Assembly: GCA_027075325.1 (NCBI GenBank)
Contig: JALTBN010000043.1
Span: forward strand, 1,634 to 65,633
Direction: 5' to 3'
Length of the DNA: 64,000 nt
Source of the DNA: Thermococcus sp.
Lineage (GTDB): Archaea > Methanobacteriota_B > Thermococci > Thermococcales > Thermococcaceae
The translations under genes and the position numbers were made by a program. Shown here in pieces: positions 1 through 9,628 of this stretch. Position 1 is the stretch's first letter, and every line of letters starts with the position of its first letter. The notes beneath the pieces were generated by a model. That model searched no databases and was not told where the DNA came from. It was given only the letters and a program-made list of their open reading frames with translations.

Positions 1-2
1 CC

Positions 3-2543
3 ATAGCGGCCGGAAACGACGGTCCGACCACCAACACGGTGGGCTCACCCGGCGACGCAGACCTCGTCATAACCGTAGGTGCATTCCGCTCAAGCTACCT
101 CTGGAAGACTCTTGCTCCATACCTTTACGGTATTAATTCCCCGATTGAAGGAGTCGCAAACACAGTTACAGGCTTTTCAAGCAGGGGACCGAGAATGGAT
201 GGCCTTCTCGACCCGGACGTCATAGCCCCCGGTGAGATGATATTCTCAAGCCTGCCCCTCTACTACACCGTCCTAAACGACAACCCCTATGAGTACTACG
301 GCATCTGGGACGGAACCAGTATGGCCACCCCGCACGTCAGCGGCGCGGTTGCCCTCCTGATAAGCTACGCCAAGGCCCACGGCCTGAACTACGACCCGCT
401 CATGATAAGGCGCGCCCTTGAGATGGGTGCAATGCCTGTCGAGGAAGCCACCCCGGTAGATCAGGGCTTCGGTCTCATCCAGGTGGAGAACTCAATTAGA
501 ATCCTCCAGAACCTCAGCAGTGAACCAACCACATACATCTACGGAGGAACCACCTGGACTGGCTTCAAGAACGAACTCGGAGAAAAGAAGATACCTTTGA
601 GCCCCGCCTATGTAGAATTCAACAGCTACTTCTACAACCTCGGTCTCCCCTACCTCTACCGCGGTGTCTACATCAGGAACGAGTTCCCGGAGAGCGTACC
701 GCTCTACTTCTACCCGATGGGCTACTATCCAGGATACGGCCTTGACGACATCCCCGCCACCACATACCGGATAAGCGCCAGCGATAGCTGGATAATACCC
801 ATGGCCAGCGACGTGGTGGCCGGCAACGGAACGCTCGGTGCATTCTCGATCCAGATCGACTACTCCCAGCTACAGCCCGGACACATCTACGTCGGCTTCG
901 TCTATATTGACAACCCAAGCACGAGCTACGTCGACGGTTTCATCCCGGTCATAGTTGACATGCCGATGAACCCGAACGGCGAGAGCCACGCCGCACTGAG
1001 CGACACGGCCCTTCCAGGCGTCGCCAAGCACTACTACTACCAGGTCGCTCCGGGTACCAAAGAACTCCGCGTTACCCTCCAGGTGCCGCTCGACGAGAAC
1101 GGAACTCCGATGGGCAGGACGACCCTCATGATAGCCAAACCCGATGGAGAGGTCGCGGCTGCCTACGTACCACACTACTGGTTCGTTGGCCCAGGACTAC
1201 CGGAGTACACCTGGGTGATCAAGGACCCCGAACCCGGCACATGGGAGATAACGGCCTACACCAGCACTTTCACCAAGCTGAGAACTAACTACAGCGAGTC
1301 CCACTACACTATAACTGTCAACTCGGTGTCAGTAACCCTGAGCCCCAAGATTGTAAGGGTTGACTCCAGCACTCCAGGAGTCCTCCACGCTCCAGTGCAG
1401 ATAACCAACAAGAACTACGGAACCTTCGTGGCCCAGCTCTCGGGCATGGGAATGGGAAGACTGGACACTGCCAGGGCCATGGTCCGCAACGTCAGCCAGG
1501 ACGACTGGGACGTCATTGGAGTTATCCCCGTCACCTCAAACGACTACTACCTCAGGGTGGGCATAACCCAGCCAGAGGATCCGAACGCTGACCTCGACCT
1601 CTACGTATTCTACTTCCCGACTTATGAAGATCTCGTGAACTTTACCAACTACGTGCTCTACACAGACCAGATTGGCCCGACCGCTTACGAGTCGTTTGAG
1701 AAGTTCATGCCCGCGCCTGGATACTACCTCATAGCGGTCTACGGCTATGACACCGTTGGTTACAACCCCATCCACTACGTGTTCTACTGGCAGATACTGG
1801 GGGACAACGGTGACGTAACTGCCGCACCAAGCAACATCGTCGTCCCGAACAACGACGCCAGGGCCGCCTACCTGAACATTAAGGTTCCGGATGATGGAAC
1901 CTACCTCGGTGTTGTAAGCGTCAAGGATGCTGTAACGGGAGAGGTCCTCGATTACTCCCCGATAATAGTCCAGGTCGGTCTTCCGAAGATGGGCATCATA
2001 GCATACACTAAAGAGCCGATAACCATCGGACAGCCAGCCAAGATAGAGCTAATCGCCTACGATCCTGAGACCATGACGAGCATAACAAACGGAACCACGG
2101 AGTTCATAATAAACGGAAAGTCCTACTACACCGACAACGGTGTTCTTGAGTTCTACTACACCGCTAAGAGCCTTGGAGACAGGCTAATCGTCAAGGCAAT
2201 CAACCCGTACTACCAAGACGCCGCGGCCGTCTTCACTATCCAGGAGCTCGACAAGAATGCCAAGTTCAGGTACTACGAGGAACTTTACACCAACGAAGCC
2301 GCAGAGTACCAGCAGCTTCTGAGCACAGCCCAGCAGGTTCTCCCGCCACGGTACTACACCATAGTCAGAATTGTCACCGGAAGGTATGACAGCATGGCCC
2401 ACTACTACTACCTCAAAGCAGAGAACCTCGCGGGAACCAACATCGTCCTAGCCGAGCACTACATGAAGGTGGCGTATACCCTCGAGAAGAAAGCCAACTA
2501 CATACTGCAGGTGTTCATAGAGAGGTTTGGAAGGGGCGAGTGA
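3..2543 (+). CDS. Subtilisin-like (S8) secreted serine protease, C-terminal part; 5' end lies outside the window
   Basis: Frame is open to the window start (IAAGNDGPTTNTVGSPGDA...). Oxyanion-hole motif AAGNDGP and catalytic Ser motif GTSMATPHVSG, followed by long beta-rich C-terminal domains. Confidence 0.93.
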   Translation: MAAGNDGPTTNTVGSPGDADLVITVGAFRSSYLWKTLAPYLYGINSPIEGVANTVTGFSSRGPRMDGLLDPDVIAPGEMIFSSLPLYYTVLNDNPYEYYGIWDGTSMATPHVSGAVALLISYAKAHGLNYDPLMIRRALEMGAMPVEEATPVDQGFGLIQVENSIRILQNLSSEPTTYIYGGTTWTGFKNELGEKKIPLSPAYVEFNSYFYNLGLPYLYRGVYIRNEFPESVPLYFYPMGYYPGYGLDDIPATTYRISASDSWIIPMASDVVAGNGTLGAFSIQIDYSQLQPGHIYVGFVYIDNPSTSYVDGFIPVIVDMPMNPNGESHAALSDTALPGVAKHYYYQVAPGTKELRVTLQVPLDENGTPMGRTTLMIAKPDGEVAAAYVPHYWFVGPGLPEYTWVIKDPEPGTWEITAYTSTFTKLRTNYSESHYTITVNSVSVTLSPKIVRVDSSTPGVLHAPVQITNKNYGTFVAQLSGMGMGRLDTARAMVRNVSQDDWDVIGVIPVTSNDYYLRVGITQPEDPNADLDLYVFYFPTYEDLVNFTNYVLYTDQIGPTAYESFEKFMPAPGYYLIAVYGYDTVGYNPIHYVFYWQILGDNGDVTAAPSNIVVPNNDARAAYLNIKVPDDGTYLGVVSVKDAVTGEVLDYSPIIVQVGLPKMGIIAYTKEPITIGQPAKIELIAYDPETMTSITNGTTEFIINGKSYYTDNGVLEFYYTAKSLGDRLIVKAINPYYQDAAAVFTIQELDKNAKFRYYEELYTNEAAEYQQLLSTAQQVLPPRYYTIVRIVTGRYDSMAHYYYLKAENLAGTNIVLAEHYMKVAYTLEKKANYILQVFIERFGRGE

Positions 2544-2696
2544 GCCCCCATCCACTTCCATTCTTTTTTAAGCTTTCAAAGTTCATCCCCTTTTGAGCTG
2601 CAATGCCCGATATATCCAATACCCATCAGAAGAGCCAAAACGACGGGGAAAATTGTATTCAAGGTTAAAAAGTATTAAAATTTGGGCACCTTCCGC

Positions 2697-3290
2697 TCAA
2701 ACCGAAATTCTCACCCTCTGGGCAACGCCCCTCTCAACGAGCACCTTTGCAAGTTCACGGGGAAGGACAACGAGATCTCCGGCGGATATTGGACCGTACT
2801 CCTCAAGGCGAGGATCCAGGATCGATGGAAGGTCAACCGACACGATGTAGGCTTCCCTGATCGGTTCAACCTCGCTTGATAATGGCTCCCCTTCTGAAGG
2901 TGGCTCCTCCTGAACGACTTCTTCCGTTACCGGAACCTGTATTTGCATTCTCCCAAACTCCTCACGTTCCGCAAAGGCCTTGAGAACGAGAAACAGCTTT
3001 CTCTCCTCCTCAACTAGATCTCCGGGAGAGCCAGAGCCGGTGAACACCATGTCAACCAGTTTATGGAGCCTGAGCCGGATTATCTCCCTCATGAGGGCTC
3101 CGGCTATCTTAAGCTGTTCTAGGTAGAGCCCCTCTTCCAGCTCTTCACCGCGCTCTCTGGAGTTCTCAGCCCCAATTTTAAGGGCTTTCATCAGACTGTC
3201 AAAATCCTCATAGAAAGAGTCCTCAATCTGAGCGAGATCCTGGGCTGAGAGCTCCGCCTCAAGCATCTCCCGGAGTTTGATTATGTCCAT
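2697..3290 (-). CDS. DNA replication GINS complex subunit GINS51 (Gins15)
   Basis: Helical A-domain followed by a C-terminal B-domain (DLPSILDPRLEEYGPISAGDLVVLPRELAKVLVERGVAQ). Located directly after PCNA as in other Thermococcales. ATG 3290 has GGTGA upstream. Confidence 0.85.
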   Translation of the reverse strand: MDIIKLREMLEAELSAQDLAQIEDSFYEDFDSLMKALKIGAENSRERGEELEEGLYLEQLKIAGALMREIIRLRLHKLVDMVFTGSGSPGDLVEEERKLFLVLKAFAEREEFGRMQIQVPVTEEVVQEEPPSEGEPLSSEVEPIREAYIVSVDLPSILDPRLEEYGPISAGDLVVLPRELAKVLVERGVAQRVRISV

Positions 3291-3339
3291 TGCTTTCACC
3301 GTTCAAAGGCCTCTCAAAATCAAGGAAAAGAAAATACAA

Positions 3340-4089
3340 TCAGTCCTCAACGCGGGGAGCCAGCAGGAACGTCAGCTTTCCTTCATCGCGTATGTAATAG
3401 TCCATCTGAAGGGGCATTTCGTTGCCAAAGCGAACGGTAACCTCGTCGGTCTTACCTATGCCCTTCACCATGTCGGCAAGATAGCTTATTCCATAGGCGC
3501 TCCTGGTCTCTTCCTGGACTTCCAAGTCAAGCAGGCCTTCATCCTCGAGGGTGAGCTTTATCTCAACCTCATTGGTCTCCCCCTCTGCCCTCATAGCGAA
3601 CTCATTCTCCTTCGCCATGAACTTTATGGCATCGCTGACGAGAGAGGCGTCTTTTATGGCCTCCTTGAGAACCTCACCGAGGAGAACGACCTTGGCCGTG
3701 AAGGGAAGTTCCGGAAGGTCGAGTTCAAGCTCCTCTACGTCTATGAGCGGAAGCCGGAAGGTTCTCTTGGCGGTTCCCTCAAAGGTTATTTCAAGGAAAC
3801 TCTCATCGCCCTTCCTGAGGATGAGTGTGTCCTTTCCTTTCCCGCGTTTGAGTATCTTCTTGAAGTGGTCCATGTTGACCCCGATGGTTTCCCCCTCTTC
3901 AACCTCATACTTTGAGAATATGCTCTGCGGGAGGTTGAGGTCTATTAGAACGACCCTGCTGGGGTCCATAGCGCGCATTCCTATACCCTCTTCGGTGACC
4001 TTGAACGCGGCCTCATCGATAAGGTTGCTGGCGGTGGCTATCAGGTCAGCAAACTCCTTGGCATCGTCAAAAACGATTTCAAACGCCAT
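3340..4089 (-). CDS. pcn: DNA polymerase sliding clamp (PCNA)
   Basis: MAFEIVFDDAKEFADLIATASNLIDEAAFKVTEEGIGMRAMDPSRVVLIDLNLP; C-terminal LAPRVED; canonical archaeal PCNA. Confidence 0.97.
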   Translation of the reverse strand: MAFEIVFDDAKEFADLIATASNLIDEAAFKVTEEGIGMRAMDPSRVVLIDLNLPQSIFSKYEVEEGETIGVNMDHFKKILKRGKGKDTLILRKGDESFLEITFEGTAKRTFRLPLIDVEELELDLPELPFTAKVVLLGEVLKEAIKDASLVSDAIKFMAKENEFAMRAEGETNEVEIKLTLEDEGLLDLEVQEETRSAYGISYLADMVKGIGKTDEVTVRFGNEMPLQMDYYIRDEGKLTFLLAPRVED

Positions 4090-4091
4090 CT

Positions 4092-4265
4092 TCACCCCTC
4101 CTTATTGTCCCTCAGTACCTCAAGCATCAACCTAACCCTCTCTTTTCCCCGGAATAAATAAGCTTTTCCGTTGTCAACATCGGGAACCCTGCGGTAGGCT
4201 TCCTCAAGCTCCTTTAGTGCCTTCTCCACCAGCCGCAGGACAACTTCACGCTCCAGCTCGCTCAC
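4092..4265 (-). CDS. Small conserved protein between TFS and PCNA (about 57 aa)
   Basis: GTG start at 4265 overlaps the TFS stop (GTGA); VSELEREVVLRLVEKALKELEEAYRRVPDVDNGKAYLFRGKERVRLMLEVLRDNKEG. Confidence 0.6.
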   Translation of the reverse strand: MSELEREVVLRLVEKALKELEEAYRRVPDVDNGKAYLFRGKERVRLMLEVLRDNKEG

Positions 4266-4594
4266 TCGTAGGCCCTCCAGACGTAACCACACTTGGTGCA
4301 CTTGTAGAATATCGTGCTCGGCTCGTCTCCGGCCCTCGTCTGCATCTCCCACCAGTATGCGGTGTCGTTTCCACACTTGGGACACGTTACGTGGGCTATC
4401 GGAAGAGTCTTGACGTCCTTATCCACCACGACCACCTGCTCATCAGGCTTGTGCTCGACTTTCTGCTTGATGACGGTTTTCTCCTTGTCCTTCTCCTCAT
4501 CAAAGGGTTCCTCATAACCACATACCCTACAGACCCACACCTTGCGCTTCCTGTCGGGGAGCATGAGGTTACCACACTTCGGGCAGAACTTCAT
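4262..4594 (-). CDS. Transcription factor S (TFS; RPB9/TFIIS-like zinc protein)
   Basis: Two zinc ribbons: MKFCPKCGNLMLPDRKRKVWVCRVCGYEE and CPKCGNDTAYWWEMQTRAGDEPSTIFYKCTKCGYVWRAYE. The upstream extension in the ORF track is spurious. Confidence 0.95.
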   Translation of the reverse strand: MKFCPKCGNLMLPDRKRKVWVCRVCGYEEPFDEEKDKEKTVIKQKVEHKPDEQVVVVDKDVKTLPIAHVTCPKCGNDTAYWWEMQTRAGDEPSTIFYKCTKCGYVWRAYE

Positions 4595-4667
4595 CTTCCA
4601 CACCTCCAGCCGGTGGTTGGGTATGTGGGAAGGGAATAAAAAGGTTTGTGAATAAATCAGTGTGGTG

Positions 4668-4919
4668 ATGAGTATGCCGGGTGAAGTAGACGTTTTTGAG
4701 CTCGCGAGGAAGTACCACTCGGAGCTGAAGGTGGAGGAGCCAAGTCTCGCAACCCTTGCCGCCGAGCTTTTTGGCGACCTGGGGCTGAAGTTCAAGGAAT
4801 TCCTTGAAAAGGAGGGCTACTCACTTACAGGGGCTAAATTCCTGGACTACGACAAAAGCCTTGTCCTAAGTGTCATGAAAGGCAAAGAAAGCTATGAGAT
4901 AGTCCTGAGAAAGACCTGA
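4668..4919 (+). CDS. Conserved hypothetical protein
   Basis: Compact ORF (ATG 4668 or 4674) with a GTGATGAG start context, divergent from TFS. Confidence 0.6.
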   Translation: MSMPGEVDVFELARKYHSELKVEEPSLATLAAELFGDLGLKFKEFLEKEGYSLTGAKFLDYDKSLVLSVMKGKESYEIVLRKT

Positions 4920-4965
4920 GGCAAATTTTTAACCCCTGGTTTTGAACCTTTTGTGGTGATATGGA

Positions 4966-6291
4966 ATGAAGAAAACGGTGGTTATCATAGGCGGTGGAGC
5001 GGCCGGAATGAGCGCGGCCTCCAGAGTTAAGAGGCTCAAGCCGGAGTGGGACGTCAAGGTTTTCGAGGCAACGGAATGGGTGAGCCACGCCCCCTGCGGC
5101 GTTCCCTACGTCGTCGAGGGAATAGCAGAGAAGGAAAAGCTCATGCACTACCCGCCGGAGGTCTTCATCAAGAAGCGCGGCATTGACCTGCACATGAGGG
5201 CGGAAGTTATCGAGGTCGAGCAGGGAAAGGTTCGCGTCAGGGAACCAGATGGAGAGAAGAGCTACGAGTGGGACTACCTCGTCTTCGCAAATGGGGCTTC
5301 GCCAAGGGTTCCTCCAATAGAGGGCATGGACCTGCCCGGAGTTTTCACCGCCGACTTGCCCCCCGATGCGGTTGCCATAAGGGGGTACCTGGAGAAAAAC
5401 CCCGTTGAGAACGTCGTCATCATCGGTGGTGGCTACATAGGTGTCGAGATGGCAGAGGCCTTCGCGGCCCAGGGCAAGAACGTCACGCTGATAGAGAGGA
5501 ACGAGAGGATCATGGCCAAGGCCTTCGACAAGGAAGTCACGGACGTCCTTGAAGAGGAAATGAGGAAGAGGCTGAACCTAAGGACGCAAGAGATAACTCT
5601 CCGCATCGAGGGCAGAGAGAGGGTTGAGAAAGTCATCACGGATGCCGGCGAGTACAAAGCGGACCTCGTCATCGTCGCGACCGGCATAAGGCCGAATGTT
5701 GAGCTTGCTAAGGAGATAAGCGTCAGGATAGGCGAGACTGGAGCTATATGGACGAACGAGAGGATGGAGACCAGCGTAGAGAACGTTTACGCCGCTGGGG
5801 ATGTGGCTGAGACGAGGCACCTTATAACGGGAAGGCGCGTCTGGATTCCGCTGGCTCCAGTGGGAAACAAGATGGGCTACGTGGCCGGTAGCAACATAGC
5901 CGGGAAGGAGATCCACTTCCCCGGTGTTCTCGGAACGAGCGTCACCAAGTTCTTCGACGTGGAGATTGGAAAGACCGGTCTCACCGAGGCAGAGGCGATG
6001 AAAGAGGGCTACGACGTCAGGACGGCGTTCATAAAGGCCGGAACGAGGCCCCACTACTACCCCGGTTCGAGGCCGATATGGCTCAAGGGTGTAGTCGACA
6101 ACGAGACGAACAGGCTCCTCGGCGTCCAGGCGGTCGGTGCCGAGATACTGTCGAGAATAGACACCGCCGCAGCAATGCTCATCGCTGGCTTCACCACGAA
6201 GGATGTCTTTTTCACGGACCTGGCCTACGCGCCGCCCTTCGCCCCGGTCTGGGACCCGCTCATAGTCCTCGCCAGGGTTCTGAAGTTCTGA
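4966..6291 (+). CDS. CoA-disulfide reductase / NAD(P)H oxidase family flavoprotein
   Basis: Dinucleotide motif [20 protein letters not shown]; active-site Cys in [12 protein letters not shown]-terminal dimerisation domain ending [22 protein letters not shown]. Confidence 0.93.
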   Translation: MKKTVVIIGGGAAGMSAASRVKRLKPEWDVKVFEATEWVSHAPCGVPYVVEGIAEKEKLMHYPPEVFIKKRGIDLHMRAEVIEVEQGKVRVREPDGEKSYEWDYLVFANGASPRVPPIEGMDLPGVFTADLPPDAVAIRGYLEKNPVENVVIIGGGYIGVEMAEAFAAQGKNVTLIERNERIMAKAFDKEVTDVLEEEMRKRLNLRTQEITLRIEGRERVEKVITDAGEYKADLVIVATGIRPNVELAKEISVRIGETGAIWTNERMETSVENVYAAGDVAETRHLITGRRVWIPLAPVGNKMGYVAGSNIAGKEIHFPGVLGTSVTKFFDVEIGKTGLTEAEAMKEGYDVRTAFIKAGTRPHYYPGSRPIWLKGVVDNETNRLLGVQAVGAEILSRIDTAAAMLIAGFTTKDVFFTDLAYAPPFAPVWDPLIVLARVLKF

Positions 6292-6370
6292 AATCCCTTC
6301 TCTTCTGTTTTTCCTGAGTTTGGAAAAAACTTAATAAACGGCTTTTACGTCCAACGGCTAGGTGGTGCAG

Positions 6371-7822
6371 ATGGCGGGTAAAGTTAAGAGGGAAAAGTGG
6401 AGCGAGAATTTCAGTGAATGGTACAACGAGCTTATTGAGACGGCCGGAATCCAGGATAAGCGCTACCCCGTCAAGGGTATGAATATCTGGCTGCCGTACG
6501 GGCTTAAAATCATGCGCAACATCGAGCGCTTCATCCACTCCGAGATGGAGAGAACCGGTCATGACGAGGTTCTCTTCCCCGCGCTCATTCCGGAGACCGA
6601 GTTCCAGAAGGAGGCAGAGCACATAAAGGGCTTCGAGGACGAAGTCTATTGGGTCACACACGCAGGTTTAGACCCGCTCGACGTCAGGCTCATCCTTCGC
6701 CCCACGAGCGAGACGGCAATGTACTCCATGTTCTCGCTCTGGATAAGGTCGCACGCCGACCTGCCCTTCAAGGTCTATCAGATAGTCAACACCTACCGCT
6801 ACGAGACCAAGCACACGAGGCCGCTCATCCGCGTGAGGGAAATCAGCAGGTTCTTTGAGGCCCACACGGCCCACGACAGCTATGAGGACGCCGAGAGGCA
6901 GATAAAGGAGGACCTTGAGATATTCGACAGGCTCGCGAAGTTCCTCGCGATCCCCTACATTATATCAAAACGCCCGGACTGGGACAAGTTCCCTGGAGCT
7001 TACTACTCCCTCGGCGCCGAGGTCATGATGCCCGACGGCAGGACTCTCCAGATAGGCACGATGCACAACTACAGGCAGAACTTCGCGAGGGCCTACAACA
7101 TCCAGTACGAGACGGAGGAAGGAGAGCACGAGTACGCCCACCAGACGACATTTGGAATGAGCGAGAGGCTTCTCGCGGCTGTTATGGCTATCCACGGCGA
7201 CGACAACGGCCTCGTCCTGCCCCCAACGATAGCGCCGATACAGGTCGTTATCGTGCCGATTCCAAAGAAGGACGCAGAAGCAGACGTCTTCGCCTACGCG
7301 AGGGAGATAGCGGAGGAGCTGAGGAACGCCGGAATCCGCGTCCACGTCGATGAGAGGGACATAAGGCCCGGCAGAAAGTACTACGACTGGGAGCTGAAGG
7401 GAGTTCCACTGCGCATAGAGGTCGGCCCGAGGGACATTGAGGGCAGAAAAGCCGTCCTTGCCAGGCGCGACACCCTCACCAAGGAGGTCGTTGAAAGGGC
7501 AGAGATAGTCGAGGCCGTCAGAAAGACCTTCGACGCGATAATAGAGAACCTCTACAGCCGTGCGAGGGAGTTCCTTGAGGGCCACATCAAGCGCGTTGAT
7601 ACCATCGAGGAGGCCAGAGAGGTCTTCGAGGACAGGAGGGGGGTTGTCGAGATTCCCTGGTGCGGCGAGGAGGAGTGCGGCCTCAAGATGGAGGAAGAAC
7701 TGGACGCCAAAATGCTCGGCATTCCCTACCCAGAGGAGAATGCCAAGGCACCGGAAGGGAAGAAGTGCCCGGTCTGCGGCAGGGAGGCGAAGTTCATAGC
7801 GAGGTTTGCAAGGACTTACTGA
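6371..7822 (+). CDS. proS: Prolyl-tRNA synthetase
   Basis: Archaeal Pro[71 protein letters not shown]-terminal Cys-rich zinc domain and terminal ARTY. Confidence 0.97.
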   Translation: MAGKVKREKWSENFSEWYNELIETAGIQDKRYPVKGMNIWLPYGLKIMRNIERFIHSEMERTGHDEVLFPALIPETEFQKEAEHIKGFEDEVYWVTHAGLDPLDVRLILRPTSETAMYSMFSLWIRSHADLPFKVYQIVNTYRYETKHTRPLIRVREISRFFEAHTAHDSYEDAERQIKEDLEIFDRLAKFLAIPYIISKRPDWDKFPGAYYSLGAEVMMPDGRTLQIGTMHNYRQNFARAYNIQYETEEGEHEYAHQTTFGMSERLLAAVMAIHGDDNGLVLPPTIAPIQVVIVPIPKKDAEADVFAYAREIAEELRNAGIRVHVDERDIRPGRKYYDWELKGVPLRIEVGPRDIEGRKAVLARRDTLTKEVVERAEIVEAVRKTFDAIIENLYSRAREFLEGHIKRVDTIEEAREVFEDRRGVVEIPWCGEEECGLKMEEELDAKMLGIPYPEENAKAPEGKKCPVCGREAKFIARFARTY

Positions 7823-7848
7823 TTTTCTTTTCCCAACAGTATACTTTT

Positions 7849-7893
7849 GGGTAATTTACTCCCGAGTAAATTACTCGCGGGTAAACTATGGTT
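7849..7893. promoter_or_regulatory. Tandem 15-bp palindromic repeat, candidate operator for the carbamoyltransferase gene
   Basis: GGGTAATTTACTCCC / GAGTAAATTACTCGC / GGGTAAACTATGGTT in direct succession; CGAGTAAATTACTCG is a perfect 15-bp palindrome. Confidence 0.6.
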
Positions 7894-7907
7894 CGGAGGG
7901 CGCTCCC

Positions 7908-9521
7908 ATGATACTCGGAATTCACGACGGCCACGACGCTGGGGCGGTTCTCATCGATGGGGAGAAGATTTTCGCGGTGAACGAGGAGCGCTTAAACAGG
8001 ATTAAGAAGTACCGCGGCTTCCCGGAGCTGAGTGTGAGAAAGGTTCTTGAAATGGCCAACGCCTCTCCTGAGGACGTTGAGGTAATAGCCGTTGCCGGAG
8101 TTTTCAGAAAGCTTTCCCGCCTTAAAGAGCTTGAGGCCAACCTCAAAGCCCTCTTTGGGAGAGACTTCAAGAGGAAGGTCCTCTTCGTCGAGCACCACCT
8201 CGCCCACTCCGCTTCCGCCTATTACACATCTGGCTGGCGTGACGCCCTCGCCGTAAGCATAGACGCGGCCGGTGATGGGTTGAGTTCGTCGGTTTACGTT
8301 GCGAGAGACGGCGAGATGGCCAGAATCGCCCAGAGCACCTATGTCGATTCCCTCGGCGACTTCTACGCCTCGATTACCGAGCTTTTAGGATTCAGGCCGA
8401 TGCGCCACGAGGGCAAGGTTATGAGTTTAGCCGCCTATGGAAAGCCCACCTACGATTTGAGCACGATAATCGAGCTTAACGGCCTCAGCTTCGACAACCA
8501 CCTCGGCGTCATCGGCGTCGAGGCCACTAATGAGCTAGCGGGACTGTTTGGATACCCCCTCTCAAGAGCCAAGGAAATAGCGAACCAGATGAAGCGCGGA
8601 AAGCTCGACGGTGAACTCCAGGAAAAAGCGATAGAGATAGCGGCCAGCGCGCAGGCCCACCTTGAGAAGCTGGTTGAGGAACTGGGCCTCAAATTGAAGG
8701 GCTACGGCCTCCCCGTGGCCTACGCAGGGGGAGTTGCCCAGAACGTCAAGGCCAACGTCGTTCTGAGGCACGTTCTCGGCGATGATAAGCTATGGATCTT
8801 CCCGGCCATGGACGATGGAGGTTTAGCATTCGGGGCGGCGATTTTCGTTAAGGCCCAGATAGAGAGGCTGGATGGAAGGTGGAGGCCCTTCAAGCTGGAG
8901 CACGTTTATCTGGGGCCTGCCTACGGGAGGGAAGAGGTGGAGGATTTCCTGAGAGCTGAAGGGGTCGAGTACGAGGAGGTGGACGTTCCCTCCTTCGTTG
9001 CGGATATCTTAGTAGAAGGAAAGCTGGTCGGCTTTTTCCAGGATAGAATGGAGTTCGGGCCGAGGGCCTTAGGAAACCGCTCCATTCTGGCAGACCCCAG
9101 AGAAGAGAGCGTGAAGGAGGGGCTCAATGTCGCACTGAAAAGAGACGTCTTCCAGCCGTTTGCACCGTCGATTCTCTGGGAAAAGGCCGGGGAATACTTG
9201 GAAGACCTTGAAGGCAGGCCTAACGAGTTCATGACGATGAGCTATGAAGCGAGCGAAAGCTTTAGAAGGGAAGCACCGGCTGTTGTTCACATCGACGGCA
9301 CCACGAGGCCACAGGCCGTCAGAAGGGAGGTGAATCCCACGTATTATTCGATAATTAAAGAATTCGAGAAAAGAACGGGACTCGGCGCGGTGCTGAACAC
9401 GAGCTTCAACATGCACGGCGAGCCAATAGTCTGCTCACCGAAAGACGCGCTGAGAACCTTTAGGGAGGCAGGGCTGGACGTGCTGATCGCTGGAGAATTC
9501 GCCGTCTTCGCCGGAGGGTGA
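7908..9521 (+). CDS. NodU/CmcH-type carbamoyltransferase
   Basis: MILGIHDGHDAGAVLIDGEKIFAVNEERLNRIKKYRGFP; EHHLAHSASAYYTSGW; DRMEFGPRALGNRSILADPR; NTSFNMHGEPIV. The N-terminal extension in the ORF track is the operator repeat read through. Confidence 0.93.
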   Translation: MILGIHDGHDAGAVLIDGEKIFAVNEERLNRIKKYRGFPELSVRKVLEMANASPEDVEVIAVAGVFRKLSRLKELEANLKALFGRDFKRKVLFVEHHLAHSASAYYTSGWRDALAVSIDAAGDGLSSSVYVARDGEMARIAQSTYVDSLGDFYASITELLGFRPMRHEGKVMSLAAYGKPTYDLSTIIELNGLSFDNHLGVIGVEATNELAGLFGYPLSRAKEIANQMKRGKLDGELQEKAIEIAASAQAHLEKLVEELGLKLKGYGLPVAYAGGVAQNVKANVVLRHVLGDDKLWIFPAMDDGGLAFGAAIFVKAQIERLDGRWRPFKLEHVYLGPAYGREEVEDFLRAEGVEYEEVDVPSFVADILVEGKLVGFFQDRMEFGPRALGNRSILADPREESVKEGLNVALKRDVFQPFAPSILWEKAGEYLEDLEGRPNEFMTMSYEASESFRREAPAVVHIDGTTRPQAVRREVNPTYYSIIKEFEKRTGLGAVLNTSFNMHGEPIVCSPKDALRTFREAGLDVLIAGEFAVFAGG

Positions 9522-9628
9522 AAGGCAGGTCTTAAACATTCTTTAATGCATATTTTCGTGCTTTAATGTTCGTCTTTTCGTTAAGGTAAGGTTATAAACA
9601 TCGCCGAGAATGGAGAGCGGTGATGCTC

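Noticed and set aside
7806-7907. N-terminal extension of the carbamoyltransferase (repeat YSRVNYSRVNY)
   Set aside because: It is the tandem DNA operator read in frame; the family-typical start is MILGIHDGHDAG at 7908.
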